Assembly (NCBI RefSeq): GCF_007859315.1
Contig: NZ_VOHA01000007.1
Location: 248,001-312,000, forward strand
Reading direction: 5' to 3'
From: Reyranella sp. CPCC 100927
Lineage (GTDB): Bacteria; Pseudomonadota; Alphaproteobacteria; Reyranellales; Reyranellaceae
Length of the DNA stretch: 64,000 bases
Positions 24,501 through 33,906 of this stretch are shown in pieces. Positions within the stretch are counted from its first letter, which is position 1. Each line of letters begins with the position of its first letter. A program made the translations under genes and the position numbers. The notes beneath the pieces are model-generated. The model was not told the DNA's origin and searched no databases. It saw only the letters and a list, made by a program, of their open reading frames with translations.

Positions 24501-26004
24501 GGAGATGGAGCGCGCGCATGATGATGCGATCGTGGGAATGCTCAACAAAATTGACGATCAGACGAGCGACCGAAGGTTTCACAGGCCGGCCAGTCGCGGT
24601 GGTGGTGTACGGCAGCTGGCCGATGCGTTCGGAGCATTTGGAAAGGTGCATCCGGCACGCGCTTGTCGAATCGCGCGCGAGCGCATGATTGTTGGCAAAC
24701 ACGAAAGGGCGGCGGGCGACTTAGTGCGCGAACTCGCTGGCGTGAACACGATTGATCCATCGGAAGTACTAACTTTGATACTCGATTTGTGTGGGCGAGG
24801 ATTTTCATCTGAATCCTGGCGGCAGGATGCAGCCCACGCACTTGAGGCATTGGCCGATCGCCTCAGAGGGCTGAATGATGAGGTCATCGAGGTTCTCGAG
24901 TCCTGGCTCGAGGGCGATGCTGACAAAATTGCCCAGCAAGTCTCATCTCGTCGAGACTTTGAAGCAAAGAATCGCAACTCGCGAAGCGAGAAACTCGAAA
25001 GCAGCTCGAATCCTATCATGTTTGGGCGGAGGGATCGGCTCGATATCCTCCCGCACCACAACTTCACGATCTTATCGGCAATTGCTGCTGGCCTTCTTTC
25101 GCGAAATGAGTCGGACTGTGACGGTTGGCTCACAGCCTTGGAGCGACACGCGAAGCGTCATGAGGATCCCGAAATATGGGCGGCTACGTTCATTTGGCGA
25201 GGTAGGGCGCTCGCATGGACAGACAAGGCAAGGTTTGGGGCCTTGATCAGACATCTTTGGATCAAGGATCCACTCATATTCACCGATCTTCGTTTGGCGC
25301 ATTTTCTGTGGCGAATGAGGGCTGCTGTACCCAAGGAGGTTCTCGGCGGCATCCTGGCAAAGTGGTTTTCATGCAGCGACGATGATGGTCGGGCTGTACA
25401 AGCGGCCGCTGAATTCGTTTATGCGGGCCACATCGTTGAACCTGAGAACGCCCTGTACTCCGTCTTGTGGACTGGCATCGATCGTTCGATCGACGCTGTT
25501 GAACTAGGTTTGCTGTTCAGCGCAGCCGCAGCTTGGCGAGAGAACGCCCCGACACTCAGGTTGCCGGCCCATGCGACTCTAATGGAAGCCGCGCGAGCAG
25601 ATAAGGGCGCGCATGCGCGTGCGATCTCAACTGCATTCAGTTGGTCGTCAAAGCTTCCGGCCGACGAACAAACTGCGGAGCTGATTCAGGCTGCAGCTGC
25701 TAGCACGCACTTCCTTCGAGCAGCACTTAGTGATCGCTTCATCGATAGCCTTCAAGGACTGCTTCTGTATCCTGGCTTCGATGAGGTTGTTCTCAGCGTT
25801 GCTGAGAAAGCCGTTGCGCTGGTTACCAAGGCGGAGCGGCACTCTGGGATGTGGATGGTCGGGCAAGATCTCGTTCACGTCACTGTGGCGCTTCAACGGA
25901 GCGGAGGTCCTCTTCGTGCGCGCGCCATGGATCTCTATGAAGACCTACTCGACGCGGAAGTCTACGGTGCCGAGGAAGCTGCGAGAGGCAGCTTGTCTCG
26001 ATAG
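21571..26004 (+). CDS. Large STAND-type P-loop NTPase, candidate defence protein
   Basis: A 1477-aa single-gene protein. Residues 1-200 are a mostly helical N-terminal region that I do not recognise. The NTPase core has Walker A GEAGSGKS at 230-237, Walker B ALLIDQLD at 296-303, a sensor-like LISSRPFE near 342-349 and a RRPFALKLYADL motif near 398-409 where STAND proteins have GxP. Residues 430-1477 look like a long array of helical repeats, the usual sensor region of STAND ATPases. GC content is visibly lower than its neighbours, its leader is AT-rich, and it lies between an aldolase gene and a decayed aldolase copy, so recent transfer is likely. An antiphage or signalling role is inference from architecture; no known effector domain is identified. 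Confidence 0.75.
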   Translation: MVALGELLAGKLTNLLIDSVSKGLLKRVKDRKACAELGAICASAIEHAARRAPPLAEGLRSASFLDGIILPVMRSALEDPSQLIQPEDLANRYIDMFVLRFAKDGNVDGTLLRVFQTDRSTLILAFEAFFVSLKSELYCSKHWREVVHHQTTEALFADVSRVREILEGERADARITVIDLNRAQIDAAKASADLQNWPKDILGVTLERPLLQSLLNHIEKTPAGTSLLIGEAGSGKSALLAEMIERLVERGIIPFAIKADMIPATVTALDEVGCALGMVGDLEDQIAALAMHRPVALLIDQLDAVSNVMDRRSERMRLLLRLVRNLRERSSGGGIALRVHALISSRPFEAAHDARFRRLGAQEFRLDLFSAEQVVELLGVLGIDQSGIDPGLRQTLRRPFALKLYADLVKRGVDVSSLGSAYLLERWLDTVDLGAPDERRDCVAFMVQLASEMIETESLWRPSDRFELEFRDAIRCCEACGLIRRNGNTIGFSHQTWLDDFQAKAFRIGTDLAEYVWQNQDSLFIRATVARGLQRLRAYDQQSFVRALHALFRAKRTRRHIHHLIVDLIATNPTPLSAEGGWVETWVRTDFPLASRALRQIAQRWEGWRGALRDALPAVMMQHDLRWQAVQLLAAEACVDSDHVWGLVNLHWDAEQFDLIVFQLLDLTGLIGRGAADRLDTIFGRTTVDQHNVSRLVSRLRSGGRYEEAIKVVQLWLSRQAINRDHHPKLYELEKLADAAPFGLARTLVPWFLKLATAEVEDPHRVRDEFPRSRSLPWDWDHPHELGSVFGAFLSALEKSVVDHAEEAWFLLEPLCEVEVDEIQQVIAATLIAAGPKLAPKSVRFLLDDPRRFNIGSVHVDDENNVGHLIQGWHSHELVGVIAPELDRNVLCELRDSIERWVQYGPEAFEADAELKRCRLQWAEEARLPLLERLPRHVLSARRHRQISEWRAKQPKIKGPPNARRMASLVGSPMTAAEMERAHDDAIVGMLNKIDDQTSDRRFHRPASRGGGVRQLADAFGAFGKVHPARACRIARERMIVGKHERAAGDLVRELAGVNTIDPSEVLTLILDLCGRGFSSESWRQDAAHALEALADRLRGLNDEVIEVLESWLEGDADKIAQQVSSRRDFEAKNRNSRSEKLESSSNPIMFGRRDRLDILPHHNFTILSAIAAGLLSRNESDCDGWLTALERHAKRHEDPEIWAATFIWRGRALAWTDKARFGALIRHLWIKDPLIFTDLRLAHFLWRMRAAVPKEVLGGILAKWFSCSDDDGRAVQAAAEFVYAGHIVEPENALYSVLWTGIDRSIDAVELGLLFSAAAAWRENAPTLRLPAHATLMEAARADKGAHARAISTAFSWSSKLPADEQTAELIQAAAASTHFLRAALSDRFIDSLQGLLLYPGFDEVVLSVAEKAVALVTKAERHSGMWMVGQDLVHVTVALQRSGGPLRARAMDLYEDLLDAEVYGAEEAARGSLSR

Positions 26005-26171
26005 TGGATCTGCACGCTATTGCGACTATGATCTGGTGTCGAAAGCGAACGACATCGCGAAAATTTCACGAATAGCATCGATCCAGCGCCTGGCTATGAA
26101 CAACTGACTTACATAAGCTTGGATGTGCTTGGGACGATTTCGGTAGGCTGCTGGAGACGGCGATGCGAGCA
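26005..26171. other. Gap after the NTPase gene, no gene seen
   Basis: About 170 bases of lower-GC sequence between the NTPase stop and the aldolase remnant. A frame overlapping the end of the NTPase runs into it but shows no recognisable protein. It probably contains the right junction of the inserted segment. No clear terminator hairpin was found. Confidence 0.5.
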
Positions 26172-26345
26172 GTTACTCGCGATGGCCGGCAGTAACGCGG
26201 ATACCTTCGCCGATAAGCGCGATATCCTCCGAGGAACGCCAACGCCTACTGTCCCTGGGCGCAGGTCAGGACGTGGCTGCTGTGCGGGCCGTCGGTAGTA
26301 GATCACCTGGTCCTGGCGCCAGCGGCTCGATGGCGCGGTTGAGAC
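26172..26345 (-). pseudogene. Decayed, internally deleted copy of the HpcH/HpaI aldolase
   Basis: Two blocks match the intact aldolase. Positions 26172-26247 resemble 20414-20516 (shared stretches GATGGCCGGC, CGAGGAACGCCA). Positions 26249-26345 resemble 21212-21304 (shared CTGTGCGGGCCGTCG, GTAGTAGATC, GCGCGGTTGA). The roughly 700-base middle of the gene is missing and small indels break the frame. The remnant has the same orientation as the intact gene and ends next to the TPR-like gene at 26367. It therefore brackets the NTPase island together with the intact copy. Alignment was made by eye. Confidence 0.75.
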
Positions 26346-26366
26346 GAGTTGGCGGCGTGGATGGTC

Positions 26367-26801
26367 TCAGGCGTCATCCTCGTCGTACGTCAGGTTACCC
26401 AGCATGGCGCGCCACACCAGGGCCATCAGGTCGATGGCGGCCGACAGCCATTGGTTGTTGTCCCAGTAGGCCGCCATGCGCATCATCCGGGCGCCGGCGT
26501 GCGAGGGTGTCAGGCGGATCGTGGTCGACAGGTCGGCGATCGCGGTCGGGAACTCGTCGCGAAAATACCGCCCCATGCCGCGATAGTAGTGGACCTGTGC
26601 CAGATCGGCCGGCGCCAGGGTGCCGGCCTGGATCAGGCGGGTGCAGGCCGGCTCGGACTCGTCATTGATCAGGAAGTCGGCGCAGTTCTTCCAGTCGGGC
26701 GTATCGGGCGGCACCGCCGGGGCAGGCGTTGCCACGGCCATCAGCGCCGCCAGGAGCGCCAGCACGACAAAACGCACGCGGTACACTGCCAATCCTGTCA
26801 T
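26367..26801 (-). CDS. Secreted small TPR-like protein, unknown function
   Basis: A 144-aa protein with an N-terminal signal peptide (RFVVLALLAALMAVATPAPA) and a short mature domain. Residues 30-55 contain two cysteines (KNCADF ... PACTRLIQ). The segment VHYYRGMGRYFRDEFPTAIADLSTTIRLTPSHAGARMMRMAAYW has the spacing of one to two tetratricopeptide repeats. The acidic tail ends in TYDEDDA. It is divergent from the acyl-CoA dehydrogenase gene and borders the aldolase remnant. I do not recognise a specific family beyond the TPR-like pattern; a periplasmic scaffold role is only a guess. Confidence 0.7.
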   Translation of the reverse strand: MTGLAVYRVRFVVLALLAALMAVATPAPAVPPDTPDWKNCADFLINDESEPACTRLIQAGTLAPADLAQVHYYRGMGRYFRDEFPTAIADLSTTIRLTPSHAGARMMRMAAYWDNNQWLSAAIDLMALVWRAMLGNLTYDEDDA

Positions 26802-26980
26802 TCGAGGATCGCCCCTGCGGGTGGGAGGGTGTCGTAGGGCCGTTGGACCGGGCCGTCAATGCAGCGCTCCAGGCCTTGGGTTTCCGCGCCACGAAACGCC
26901 ATCTCGCCACCATTGATGGCGCTGTCGGCGGAGGATACCGTGTCGGCCAACCAAGGCACTGCCGCCCGCGAGGACCGCCC

Positions 26981-28188
<1,208 letters not shown>

Positions 28189-28192
<4 letters not shown>

Positions 28193-28878
28193 TCTCCCTC
28201 TACGATCTGGAGTTCACCGACGGCCGGCGACCCAGCCCGTTCTGCTGGCGCGCCAAGTTCGCCCTGGCGCACAAGGGGCTGGCCTGGCAGGAGGTGCCGG
28301 TCGGCTTCACCGAGAAGGACAAGATCGCCTTCTCGGGCCAGAAGCTGCTGCCGGTGATCGTCGATCACGCGCAGGGCGATGCCGTCGTGCCTGACAGTGG
28401 CGCGATCGCGGCCTATCTCGACCGCACATACCCGCAGAAGCCGCAGCTGATCGCCGATCCGGCATCCGTGCGCTTCGTCAGCAACTGGACCGGTCCGGTC
28501 GTGCACGCCGCGATATTCGCCATGATGGTCGCCGACATGTACGCGCGGGTGCGCCCGCAGGACCGCGATTATTTCCGCCAGAGTCGCGCCCGGTGGATCG
28601 GCACCGAGGATTTCGAGGCCTTCCAGGCCGCCGCCCGCACCGATCGCCTGGCGTCGTTCCGCCACAGCCTGGAGCCGCTGCGCCTGCAGCTCAAAGCCGG
28701 TCCGTTCCTGAGCGGGGAGACGCCGTCCTATCTGGACTATATCGTCGCCAGCGCCTTTCTGTGGGCGCGCAGCGTGACGTCGTTCGCCCTGCTCGACGCT
28801 GGCGATCCGATCATCCCGTGGCGCGATCGGATGATCGACCTCTACGGTTTCGGACAAAAAGCGGTGGTCGTGACCTAG
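28189..28878 (+). CDS. Glutathione S-transferase family protein
   Basis: A 229-aa GST-fold protein starting at GTG 28189, overlapping the acyl-CoA dehydrogenase stop by 4 bases. The thioredoxin-like N-terminal domain includes PSPFCWRAKFALAHKGLAWQEVPVGF (Ser/Cys near the GSH site), KLLPVIVD (cis-Pro) and VVPDSGAIAAYLDRTYP, where DS binds the glutamyl group. The C-terminal helical domain has LSGETPSYLDYIVASAFLWARSV, the N-capping box region. The coupling suggests joint action with the dehydrogenase, for example on a reactive or thioether-containing acyl substrate, which is inference. Confidence 0.88.
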
Positions 28879-28914
28879 GCGCCGGCACCGCGGCACGAAT
28901 CCTCCGTTGTTGCC

Positions 28915-30459
28915 ATGAGGCGGGCCTCATATGCCGAGATGCGCCGACGGAGGACGGCTTTGAAGCGACCCAGCAGCGATCACCGACAACTTCAGCAGAT
29001 CATCGTCGGCCTGAGCGACGGCATCGTCCTTGTCGGCACCAACCGGAAGATTCTCTGGGCCAACGACGCGGCATTGGCGATGCATGGCGTCAAGCGTAGC
29101 AGCGACCTCGGCGCCACCGCGCGAGAATATTGTCGTCGCTTCCGGTTGCGCTATCGCAACCAGCGGCCGGTGGAGCGCGGGAAGTACCCGATCGAGCGGG
29201 TCGCCGCCGGTGAGACCTTCAGCGACGTGATCGTCGAGGTGCGCCGGCCGCGCGATCCCGACTCGTTGTGGTTTCACTCCATCCGCAGCCTGGTAATCGG
29301 CGATGATGGCGATACGCCCGACTACGGCGTGCTGGTGATCAAGGACGAGACCGAGCGGTTCCTGGCCGAAGAGCGGTTCGAGAGCACGTTCAACGCCAAT
29401 CCGGCGCCGGCCATCATCTGCCGGCTGTCGGATCGCTGCTACGTCAAGGTCAATGCCGGTTTTCTGGAGCTGACGGGCTACACCCGCAAGGCCGTGATCG
29501 GTGCGTCCTTCGAACGGATCGACGTGCTGTCGGACGCAGCGCAGCGCGACCTGGCGCTGGAGCGGTTCAAGGAGGGCCGCACCGTGCCGCAGATGGAAGG
29601 GTGCCTGCCGCTGCCGGGCGGCGGCTACAGGTTCGTGATCGTTGCCGGCGAGCCCCTCACGATCGCGGACGAGGCCTGCCTTCTCTTCACTTTCGCCGAC
29701 CTTGATCCGCGCAGAAAGGCCGAGACGGCGCTGCGTCAGAGCGAGGAGCGGTTCGCCACGTCCTTCCGGCTCTCGCCCGTGCCGGCCGTGATCTACCGGC
29801 TGGAGGGACTGAAGCTGCTGGATGTCAACGAGGCCTTCAAGGCCATGTCCGGATACCAGGAGGCGGAGGCCGTCGGCCGCAGCGCGGCCGACTTGCGGCT
29901 GTGGGCCGACCGCAGCGCGCAACGCCAGTTCGAACAGGCGCTGGAGCAGACCGGCAGCGTCCGCATGGTCGATCTGCAGATGCGCACCAAGGACGAGGCG
30001 CTGGTCGATTGCCTGGTGTCGGCCGACACCGTCACGATCAACGACGAGACGTGCGTGCTGTGTGTCATCCAGGACATCACGGACCGCAAGCGCTCCGAAG
30101 ACGAGCTGATCAAGGCGATCGAGACCGTCATGGCCGACACGTCGTGGTTCAGCCGCAGCATCGTCGAAAAGCTGGCGTCGCTGCGCCAGACCTCCCGACC
30201 GCGCGCGCACGGTGCCGACCTCGATGAGCTGACATCGCGCGAGCGCGACGTGCTGGGGCTCATCTGTCAGGGCCTGAGCGATGCCGACATGAGCGAGACG
30301 CTGCGGCTGTCGCGCAACACGATCCGCAATCACATTTCGTCGCTCTATCAGAAGATCGGCGTCAATCGCCGCGGCGCCGCCATCATCTGGGCTCGCGAAC
30401 GGGGCATCACCGGCAAGGATTCGCTGGGACCCGCGCGACGCTCGCGGCGCACGCGCTGA
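28915..30459 (+). CDS. Triple-PAS sensor with C-terminal LuxR-type HTH
   Basis: A 514-aa soluble one-component regulator. Three PAS domains are visible: about 25-148 (GLSDGIVLVGTNRKILWAND), 154-265 (FNANPAPAIICRLSDRCYVKVNAGFLELTGYT) and 277-392 (FRLSPVPAVIYRLEGLKLLDVNEAF, ending IQDITDRKRSE). A short linker helix leads to a LuxR/FixJ HTH at about 436-495 (LTSRERDVLGLICQGLSDADMSE, then NTIRNHISSLYQKIGV). No transmembrane segment is present, so the signal is cytosolic. Neighbours are CsbD and a GAF/HWE kinase, suggesting a stress or redox/light-sensing group. Start could also be ATG 28939. Confidence 0.85.
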   Translation: MRRASYAEMRRRRTALKRPSSDHRQLQQIIVGLSDGIVLVGTNRKILWANDAALAMHGVKRSSDLGATAREYCRRFRLRYRNQRPVERGKYPIERVAAGETFSDVIVEVRRPRDPDSLWFHSIRSLVIGDDGDTPDYGVLVIKDETERFLAEERFESTFNANPAPAIICRLSDRCYVKVNAGFLELTGYTRKAVIGASFERIDVLSDAAQRDLALERFKEGRTVPQMEGCLPLPGGGYRFVIVAGEPLTIADEACLLFTFADLDPRRKAETALRQSEERFATSFRLSPVPAVIYRLEGLKLLDVNEAFKAMSGYQEAEAVGRSAADLRLWADRSAQRQFEQALEQTGSVRMVDLQMRTKDEALVDCLVSADTVTINDETCVLCVIQDITDRKRSEDELIKAIETVMADTSWFSRSIVEKLASLRQTSRPRAHGADLDELTSRERDVLGLICQGLSDADMSETLRLSRNTIRNHISSLYQKIGVNRRGAAIIWARERGITGKDSLGPARRSRRTR

Positions 30460-30579
30460 GATAAAACTACTAGATCGACTGGTATTTCCCTCTCTTGGTC
30501 GGCCACCCGGTGGTTCCTACGTTCCCGTGTGTCAGCAGCACCACCGTCACGGCGGTGCCAGACAGCACAGGAGCCAGCG

Positions 30580-30762
30580 ATGAACAAGGATCGGATCGAC
30601 GGCGCGGGCAAGCAGGTGAAGGGCGCCGTGAAGGCGGCGGTCGGCAAAGTCACCGGCGACAGGCAGACCCAGGCCGAAGGTGAGGCAGAGAAGGCTGTCG
30701 GCAAGGTGCAAAGCAAGATCGGCAAGGCCAAGGACGCCGTACGCGACGCGATCAGGAAGTAG
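30580..30762 (+). CDS. CsbD family stress protein
   Basis: A 60-aa highly charged protein with the CsbD signature MNKDRIDGAGKQVKGAVKAA followed by VGKVTGDRQTQAEGEAEKAVGKVQ. The family is a common general-stress marker in bacteria; its molecular role is unknown. AGGAG lies 6-7 bases before ATG 30580. It stands alone between the PAS-LuxR gene and the HWE-type kinase. I did not find a convincing GGAAC/CGTT extracytoplasmic-function promoter in the 120 bases upstream. Confidence 0.9.
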   Translation: MNKDRIDGAGKQVKGAVKAAVGKVTGDRQTQAEGEAEKAVGKVQSKIGKAKDAVRDAIRK

Positions 30763-30802
30763 CCGCTTGGCCAGCGTCGCCCCCTTTGTGCGCAGGTTGC
30801 GC

Positions 30803-31948
30803 ATGACCGACCCCACGATGGATCGAGAGCCGGATCGCCTGGCGGCGCTGCGGCGCTACGAGATCCTCGACACGCCGCCGGACCGGACTTTCGATCGCAT
30901 CGTCGCGTTGACGGCCCGGCTCTTCGCAGCGCCGATCGCGATGATCAGCTTCGTCGACGCCGACCGGATCTGGTTCAAGGCGCGTCATGGCCTTGATCTC
31001 ACGGAGATTGACCGCGACCCGGGTCTTTGCGCATCGACGATCCTGCAGGAGGAGCCCTGGGTCGTCCCCAACGCCCGGCAGGATGCCCGGTCGCGGTTCA
31101 ACCCACTGGTCACGGGTCAGGCCGGCATACGGTTCTACGCCGGTGCGCCGCTGCGCACGCACGACGGGTTCAACCTGGGAACGCTCTGCATCATGGACAC
31201 CGAACCGCGCGTGATGAGTCGCCTGCAGCTTGACCATCTTGCTGGTCTCGCGATGATCACCATGGACCACCTCGAGCAGCGGATCCTGGCCCGTCACGCC
31301 ATCTCCGGCGTCTTGGCGGAAAAAGACAAGGCGCTGCGGCGCACGAAGATGCGGGCACGGGAGCTCGAGCATCGCGTAATGAACGGCCTGCACCTGGTGT
31401 CAACGACACTGCAGCTCCAGAGCCGGGCCCAGCCCGACGCGAGCGCGGCGCGGCACCTGATGGAGGCTGCCGATCGGGTGGCCACGATCGCCCGGGTGCA
31501 TCGCCATATTCACTCCCAGGAGGCGGTCGGGCGCGTCGATTGCCGCGCATTCCTGGAGCAGTTGTGCGGCGAGCTCTCCAGTCTGGTCTCCGTCGACGAC
31601 GGGCGGGTGCTCTTTCACGGCGTCGACGCCGGCGTGGCGGCCGAGCGCGTGGCGCCGCTCGGCGTGATCGTGAGCGAGCTTGTCACCAACGCCGCCAAGC
31701 ATGGCGATGGCCGTATCACCGTGTCGCTGCGCCGGCCGGCGGCGGGCCGGCTGTCGCTCGAGGTCAGCGACGAGGGCTCGGGTTTGGCTGCCGACTTCGA
31801 TCCGGCAGCACACAGCGGCTTCGGCATGAAGCTCGTTTGCACGCTGGCACAAAGCATCGGTGGGACATTGACGTATGGCACGGCGGCAGGCCGCCCCGGC
31901 GTGTGCTTCACCGTCACGTTCGATGAGGCCACTGCTGGCATCACGTGA
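30803..31948 (+). CDS. GAF-domain histidine kinase, HWE/HisKA_2 type
   Basis: A 381-aa soluble sensor kinase. The N-terminus RLAALRRYEILDTPPDRTFDRI leads into a GAF domain (about 28-155, with LCASTILQEEPWVVPNA and FYAGAPLRTHDGFNLGTLCIMD). The dimerisation/phosphotransfer box is RARELEHRVMNGLHLVSTTLQLQSR with phosphoacceptor His190, the HisKA_2/HWE pattern of alphaproteobacteria. An HATPase region follows with VIVSELVTNAAKHG (N-box) and VSDEGSGL, then GFGMKLVCTLAQSIGG. No partner response regulator is adjacent. ATG 30803 fits the domain start; upstream frame runs over csbD. Confidence 0.87.
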   Translation: MTDPTMDREPDRLAALRRYEILDTPPDRTFDRIVALTARLFAAPIAMISFVDADRIWFKARHGLDLTEIDRDPGLCASTILQEEPWVVPNARQDARSRFNPLVTGQAGIRFYAGAPLRTHDGFNLGTLCIMDTEPRVMSRLQLDHLAGLAMITMDHLEQRILARHAISGVLAEKDKALRRTKMRARELEHRVMNGLHLVSTTLQLQSRAQPDASAARHLMEAADRVATIARVHRHIHSQEAVGRVDCRAFLEQLCGELSSLVSVDDGRVLFHGVDAGVAAERVAPLGVIVSELVTNAAKHGDGRITVSLRRPAAGRLSLEVSDEGSGLAADFDPAAHSGFGMKLVCTLAQSIGGTLTYGTAAGRPGVCFTVTFDEATAGIT

Positions 31949-31960
31949 GACCGCGGCGTC

Positions 31961-32275
31961 TCATGTGTGCGGTGGAGCCTGTTCAGCTGAGTGCTGCCGT
32001 TCGGCTGCATAGAACGCCACGAACAGTCGCACCGGGCCTAGAGGCTCGACCGCGTGCGGCTGTTCGGGCTGTACGATCCCCGGCGTCCCGGGGCACAGGA
32101 TCTCTTCGCTCGCCGGATCGAGGATGCGGTAGCGCAGCCGGCCCTCGACGACGTGGATCAACGCCCAGACGCCGGCTTTGGTGCGGTGCTCGCGGCGCAA
32201 ACCGGCCGGCAGGCTGTCCTGATCGAAGAGGGGCGTGCGCTTGTATGCGACGAGGCCCGCCGGCAGCTGCGGCAT
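31961..32275 (-). CDS. DUF1971 cupin-like protein
   Basis: A 104-aa single-domain protein matching the DUF1971/TehB N-terminal-like cupin family: LPAGLVAYKRTPLFDQDSLPAGLRREHRTKAGVWALIHVVEGRLRYRI, then GTPGIVQPEQPHAVEPLGPVRLFVAFY. The histidines REHRT and PHAVE lie where small cupins often hold a metal. Members occur fused to or beside tellurite-resistance methyltransferases, but no methyltransferase is present here. It lies 11 bases beyond the stop of the oxidase gene on the same strand and may be the last gene of the NsrR-regulated unit. Function is unknown. Confidence 0.82.
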   Translation of the reverse strand: MPQLPAGLVAYKRTPLFDQDSLPAGLRREHRTKAGVWALIHVVEGRLRYRILDPASEEILCPGTPGIVQPEQPHAVEPLGPVRLFVAFYAAERQHSAEQAPPHT

Positions 32276-32286
32276 TGCTCACGCAC

Positions 32287-33906
32287 TCACGGGTGCGGGT
32301 TCGACGTCACCTGCGGCAGGTCGTCGAAGGTGTGGAAGGGGGGCGGCGATGACACCGTCCATTCCAAGGTCGTGGCACCGTCGCCCCAGTAGTTGGCGCC
32401 CACGCGCCGTCCGGCGGTGATGGTGTAGAGGGCGACGCCAACGAACCACAGCGTCGCGGCGAAGGAGATGAAGGCGCCGATCGACGAGATCATGTTCCAC
32501 AGGTGGAAGGCGTCGGGATAGTCGATGTAGTGGCGCGGCATGCCGGCCAAGCCCGAGAAGTGCATGGGAAAGAACGTCAGGTTCACCCCGATGAACGTCG
32601 TCCAGAAATGGACCTTGCCGGCCCATTCTGGATACTGGCGGCCCGACATCTTGCCGATCCAGTAGTAGAAGCCGGCGAAGATGCCGAATACGGCGCCCAG
32701 CGACAGCACGTAGTGGAAGTGCGCGATGACGTAGTAGGTGTTGTGCAGGGCAATATCGATGCCGGCGTTGGCCAGCACGACGCCGGTGACGCCGCCGACG
32801 GTGAACAGGAAGATCAGTCCCAGGACCCACAGCATCGGCGTCGGGAACCGCAGGGCGCCGCCCCACATGGTGGCGATCCAGCTGAAGATCTTCACACCCG
32901 TCGGCACGGCGATCACCATGCTCGCGGCCATGAAGTAGGCGCGGGTGTCGACGTCCATGCCGACCGTGAACATGTGGTGCGCCCACACCACGAACCCGAT
33001 GATTCCGATCGCGACCACGGCGTAGGCCATGCCGAGATAGCCGAAGATCGGCTTGCGCGAGAAGGTCGACACGATGTGGCTCACGATCCCGAACGCCGGC
33101 AGGATCATGATGTAGACTTCGGGGTGGCCGAAGAACCAGAACAGGTGCAGGAAGAGGATCGGATCGCCACCACCGGCCGGGTTGAAGAAGCTGGTGCCGA
33201 AGTTGCGGTCGGTCAGCAGCATGGTGATGGCGCCGGCCAGGACCGGCAGCGAGAACAGCAGCATGACCGCGGTCATCAGCATCGCCCAGGCCATCAGCGG
33301 CATGCGGTGCAGGGTCATGCCCGGTGCGCGCATGTTGAAGATGGTGGCGATGAAGTTGGCGGCACCCAGGATCGAGCCGGCGCCGGCGAGGTGCAGGGAG
33401 AAGATCACGAAGTCCACCGACGGGCCGGGATGCCCCGACGCGCTCAGCGGCGCATAGATCGTCCAGCCGGTGCCGGCGCCGCCACCGAACAGCAGCGAGC
33501 AGCACAGCATCACGAACCCGGCCACCAGGAGCCAGAACGAGATGTTGTTCATGCGCGGGAACGCCATGTCGGGCGCACCGATCATGATCGGCACGAACCA
33601 GTTGCCGAAGCCGCCGATCAGCGCCGGCATCAGCACGAAGAACACCATGACCAGGCCGTGTGCGGTCACGATGGTGTTCCACAGATGGCCGCTGGGCTGG
33701 CCGTCGGCGCCAATCATGTACTGCACGCCGGGATCCATCAGCTCCAGCCGCATGTAGACCGACAGCGCCGCGCCAAACAGGCCGGCACACGCCGAGAAGA
33801 TCAGATAGAGCGTGCCGATGTCCTTGTGATTGGTGGACAGCAGCCAACGTCGCAGGAAGGTGGGGTGATCGTCGTGAAGGCTGCCGGCGACGGACACTGT
33901 GGTCAT
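32287..33906 (-). CDS. ctaD: Cytochrome c oxidase subunit I (aa3 type), orphan
   Basis: A complete 539-aa haem-copper oxidase subunit I with about 12 membrane helices. Ligands and channels are intact: His83 (haem a) in [11 protein letters not shown]-channel Asp113 and Asn residues in [11 protein letters not shown], and Cu_B His261 with Glu263-Tyr265 in GHPEVYI. Cu_B His310-His311, K-channel Lys339 in PTGVKIFSW and the haem ligands in IAHFHYVL are also present. It is therefore likely catalytic A1-type oxidase, not a nitric oxide reductase. No subunit II, III or haem-insertion gene is near. It overlaps the truncated haemoglobin gene by 4 bases (ATGA), so the pair is co-translated under NsrR-like control. 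Confidence 0.93.
   Translation of the reverse strand: MTTVSVAGSLHDDHPTFLRRWLLSTNHKDIGTLYLIFSACAGLFGAALSVYMRLELMDPGVQYMIGADGQPSGHLWNTIVTAHGLVMVFFVLMPALIGGFGNWFVPIMIGAPDMAFPRMNNISFWLLVAGFVMLCCSLLFGGGAGTGWTIYAPLSASGHPGPSVDFVIFSLHLAGAGSILGAANFIATIFNMRAPGMTLHRMPLMAWAMLMTAVMLLFSLPVLAGAITMLLTDRNFGTSFFNPAGGGDPILFLHLFWFFGHPEVYIMILPAFGIVSHIVSTFSRKPIFGYLGMAYAVVAIGIIGFVVWAHHMFTVGMDVDTRAYFMAASMVIAVPTGVKIFSWIATMWGGALRFPTPMLWVLGLIFLFTVGGVTGVVLANAGIDIALHNTYYVIAHFHYVLSLGAVFGIFAGFYYWIGKMSGRQYPEWAGKVHFWTTFIGVNLTFFPMHFSGLAGMPRHYIDYPDAFHLWNMISSIGAFISFAATLWFVGVALYTITAGRRVGANYWGDGATTLEWTVSSPPPFHTFDDLPQVTSNPHP

Noticed and set aside
21571-26004. Assignment of the NTPase to a specific known Avs type
   Set aside because: No recognisable nuclease, protease, TIR or other Avs effector is seen at the N-terminus, so only the STAND-level call is supported.
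26109-26306. Short minus-strand frame (65 codons) after the NTPase
   Set aside because: It lies over the decayed aldolase copy; the sequence is explained as a pseudogene remnant.
32287-33906. Possibility that the orphan haem-copper protein is a nitric oxide reductase
   Set aside because: It keeps the HPEVY Tyr cross-link site, the K-channel lysine and the D-channel residues of A1-type oxidases, which NO reductases lack.
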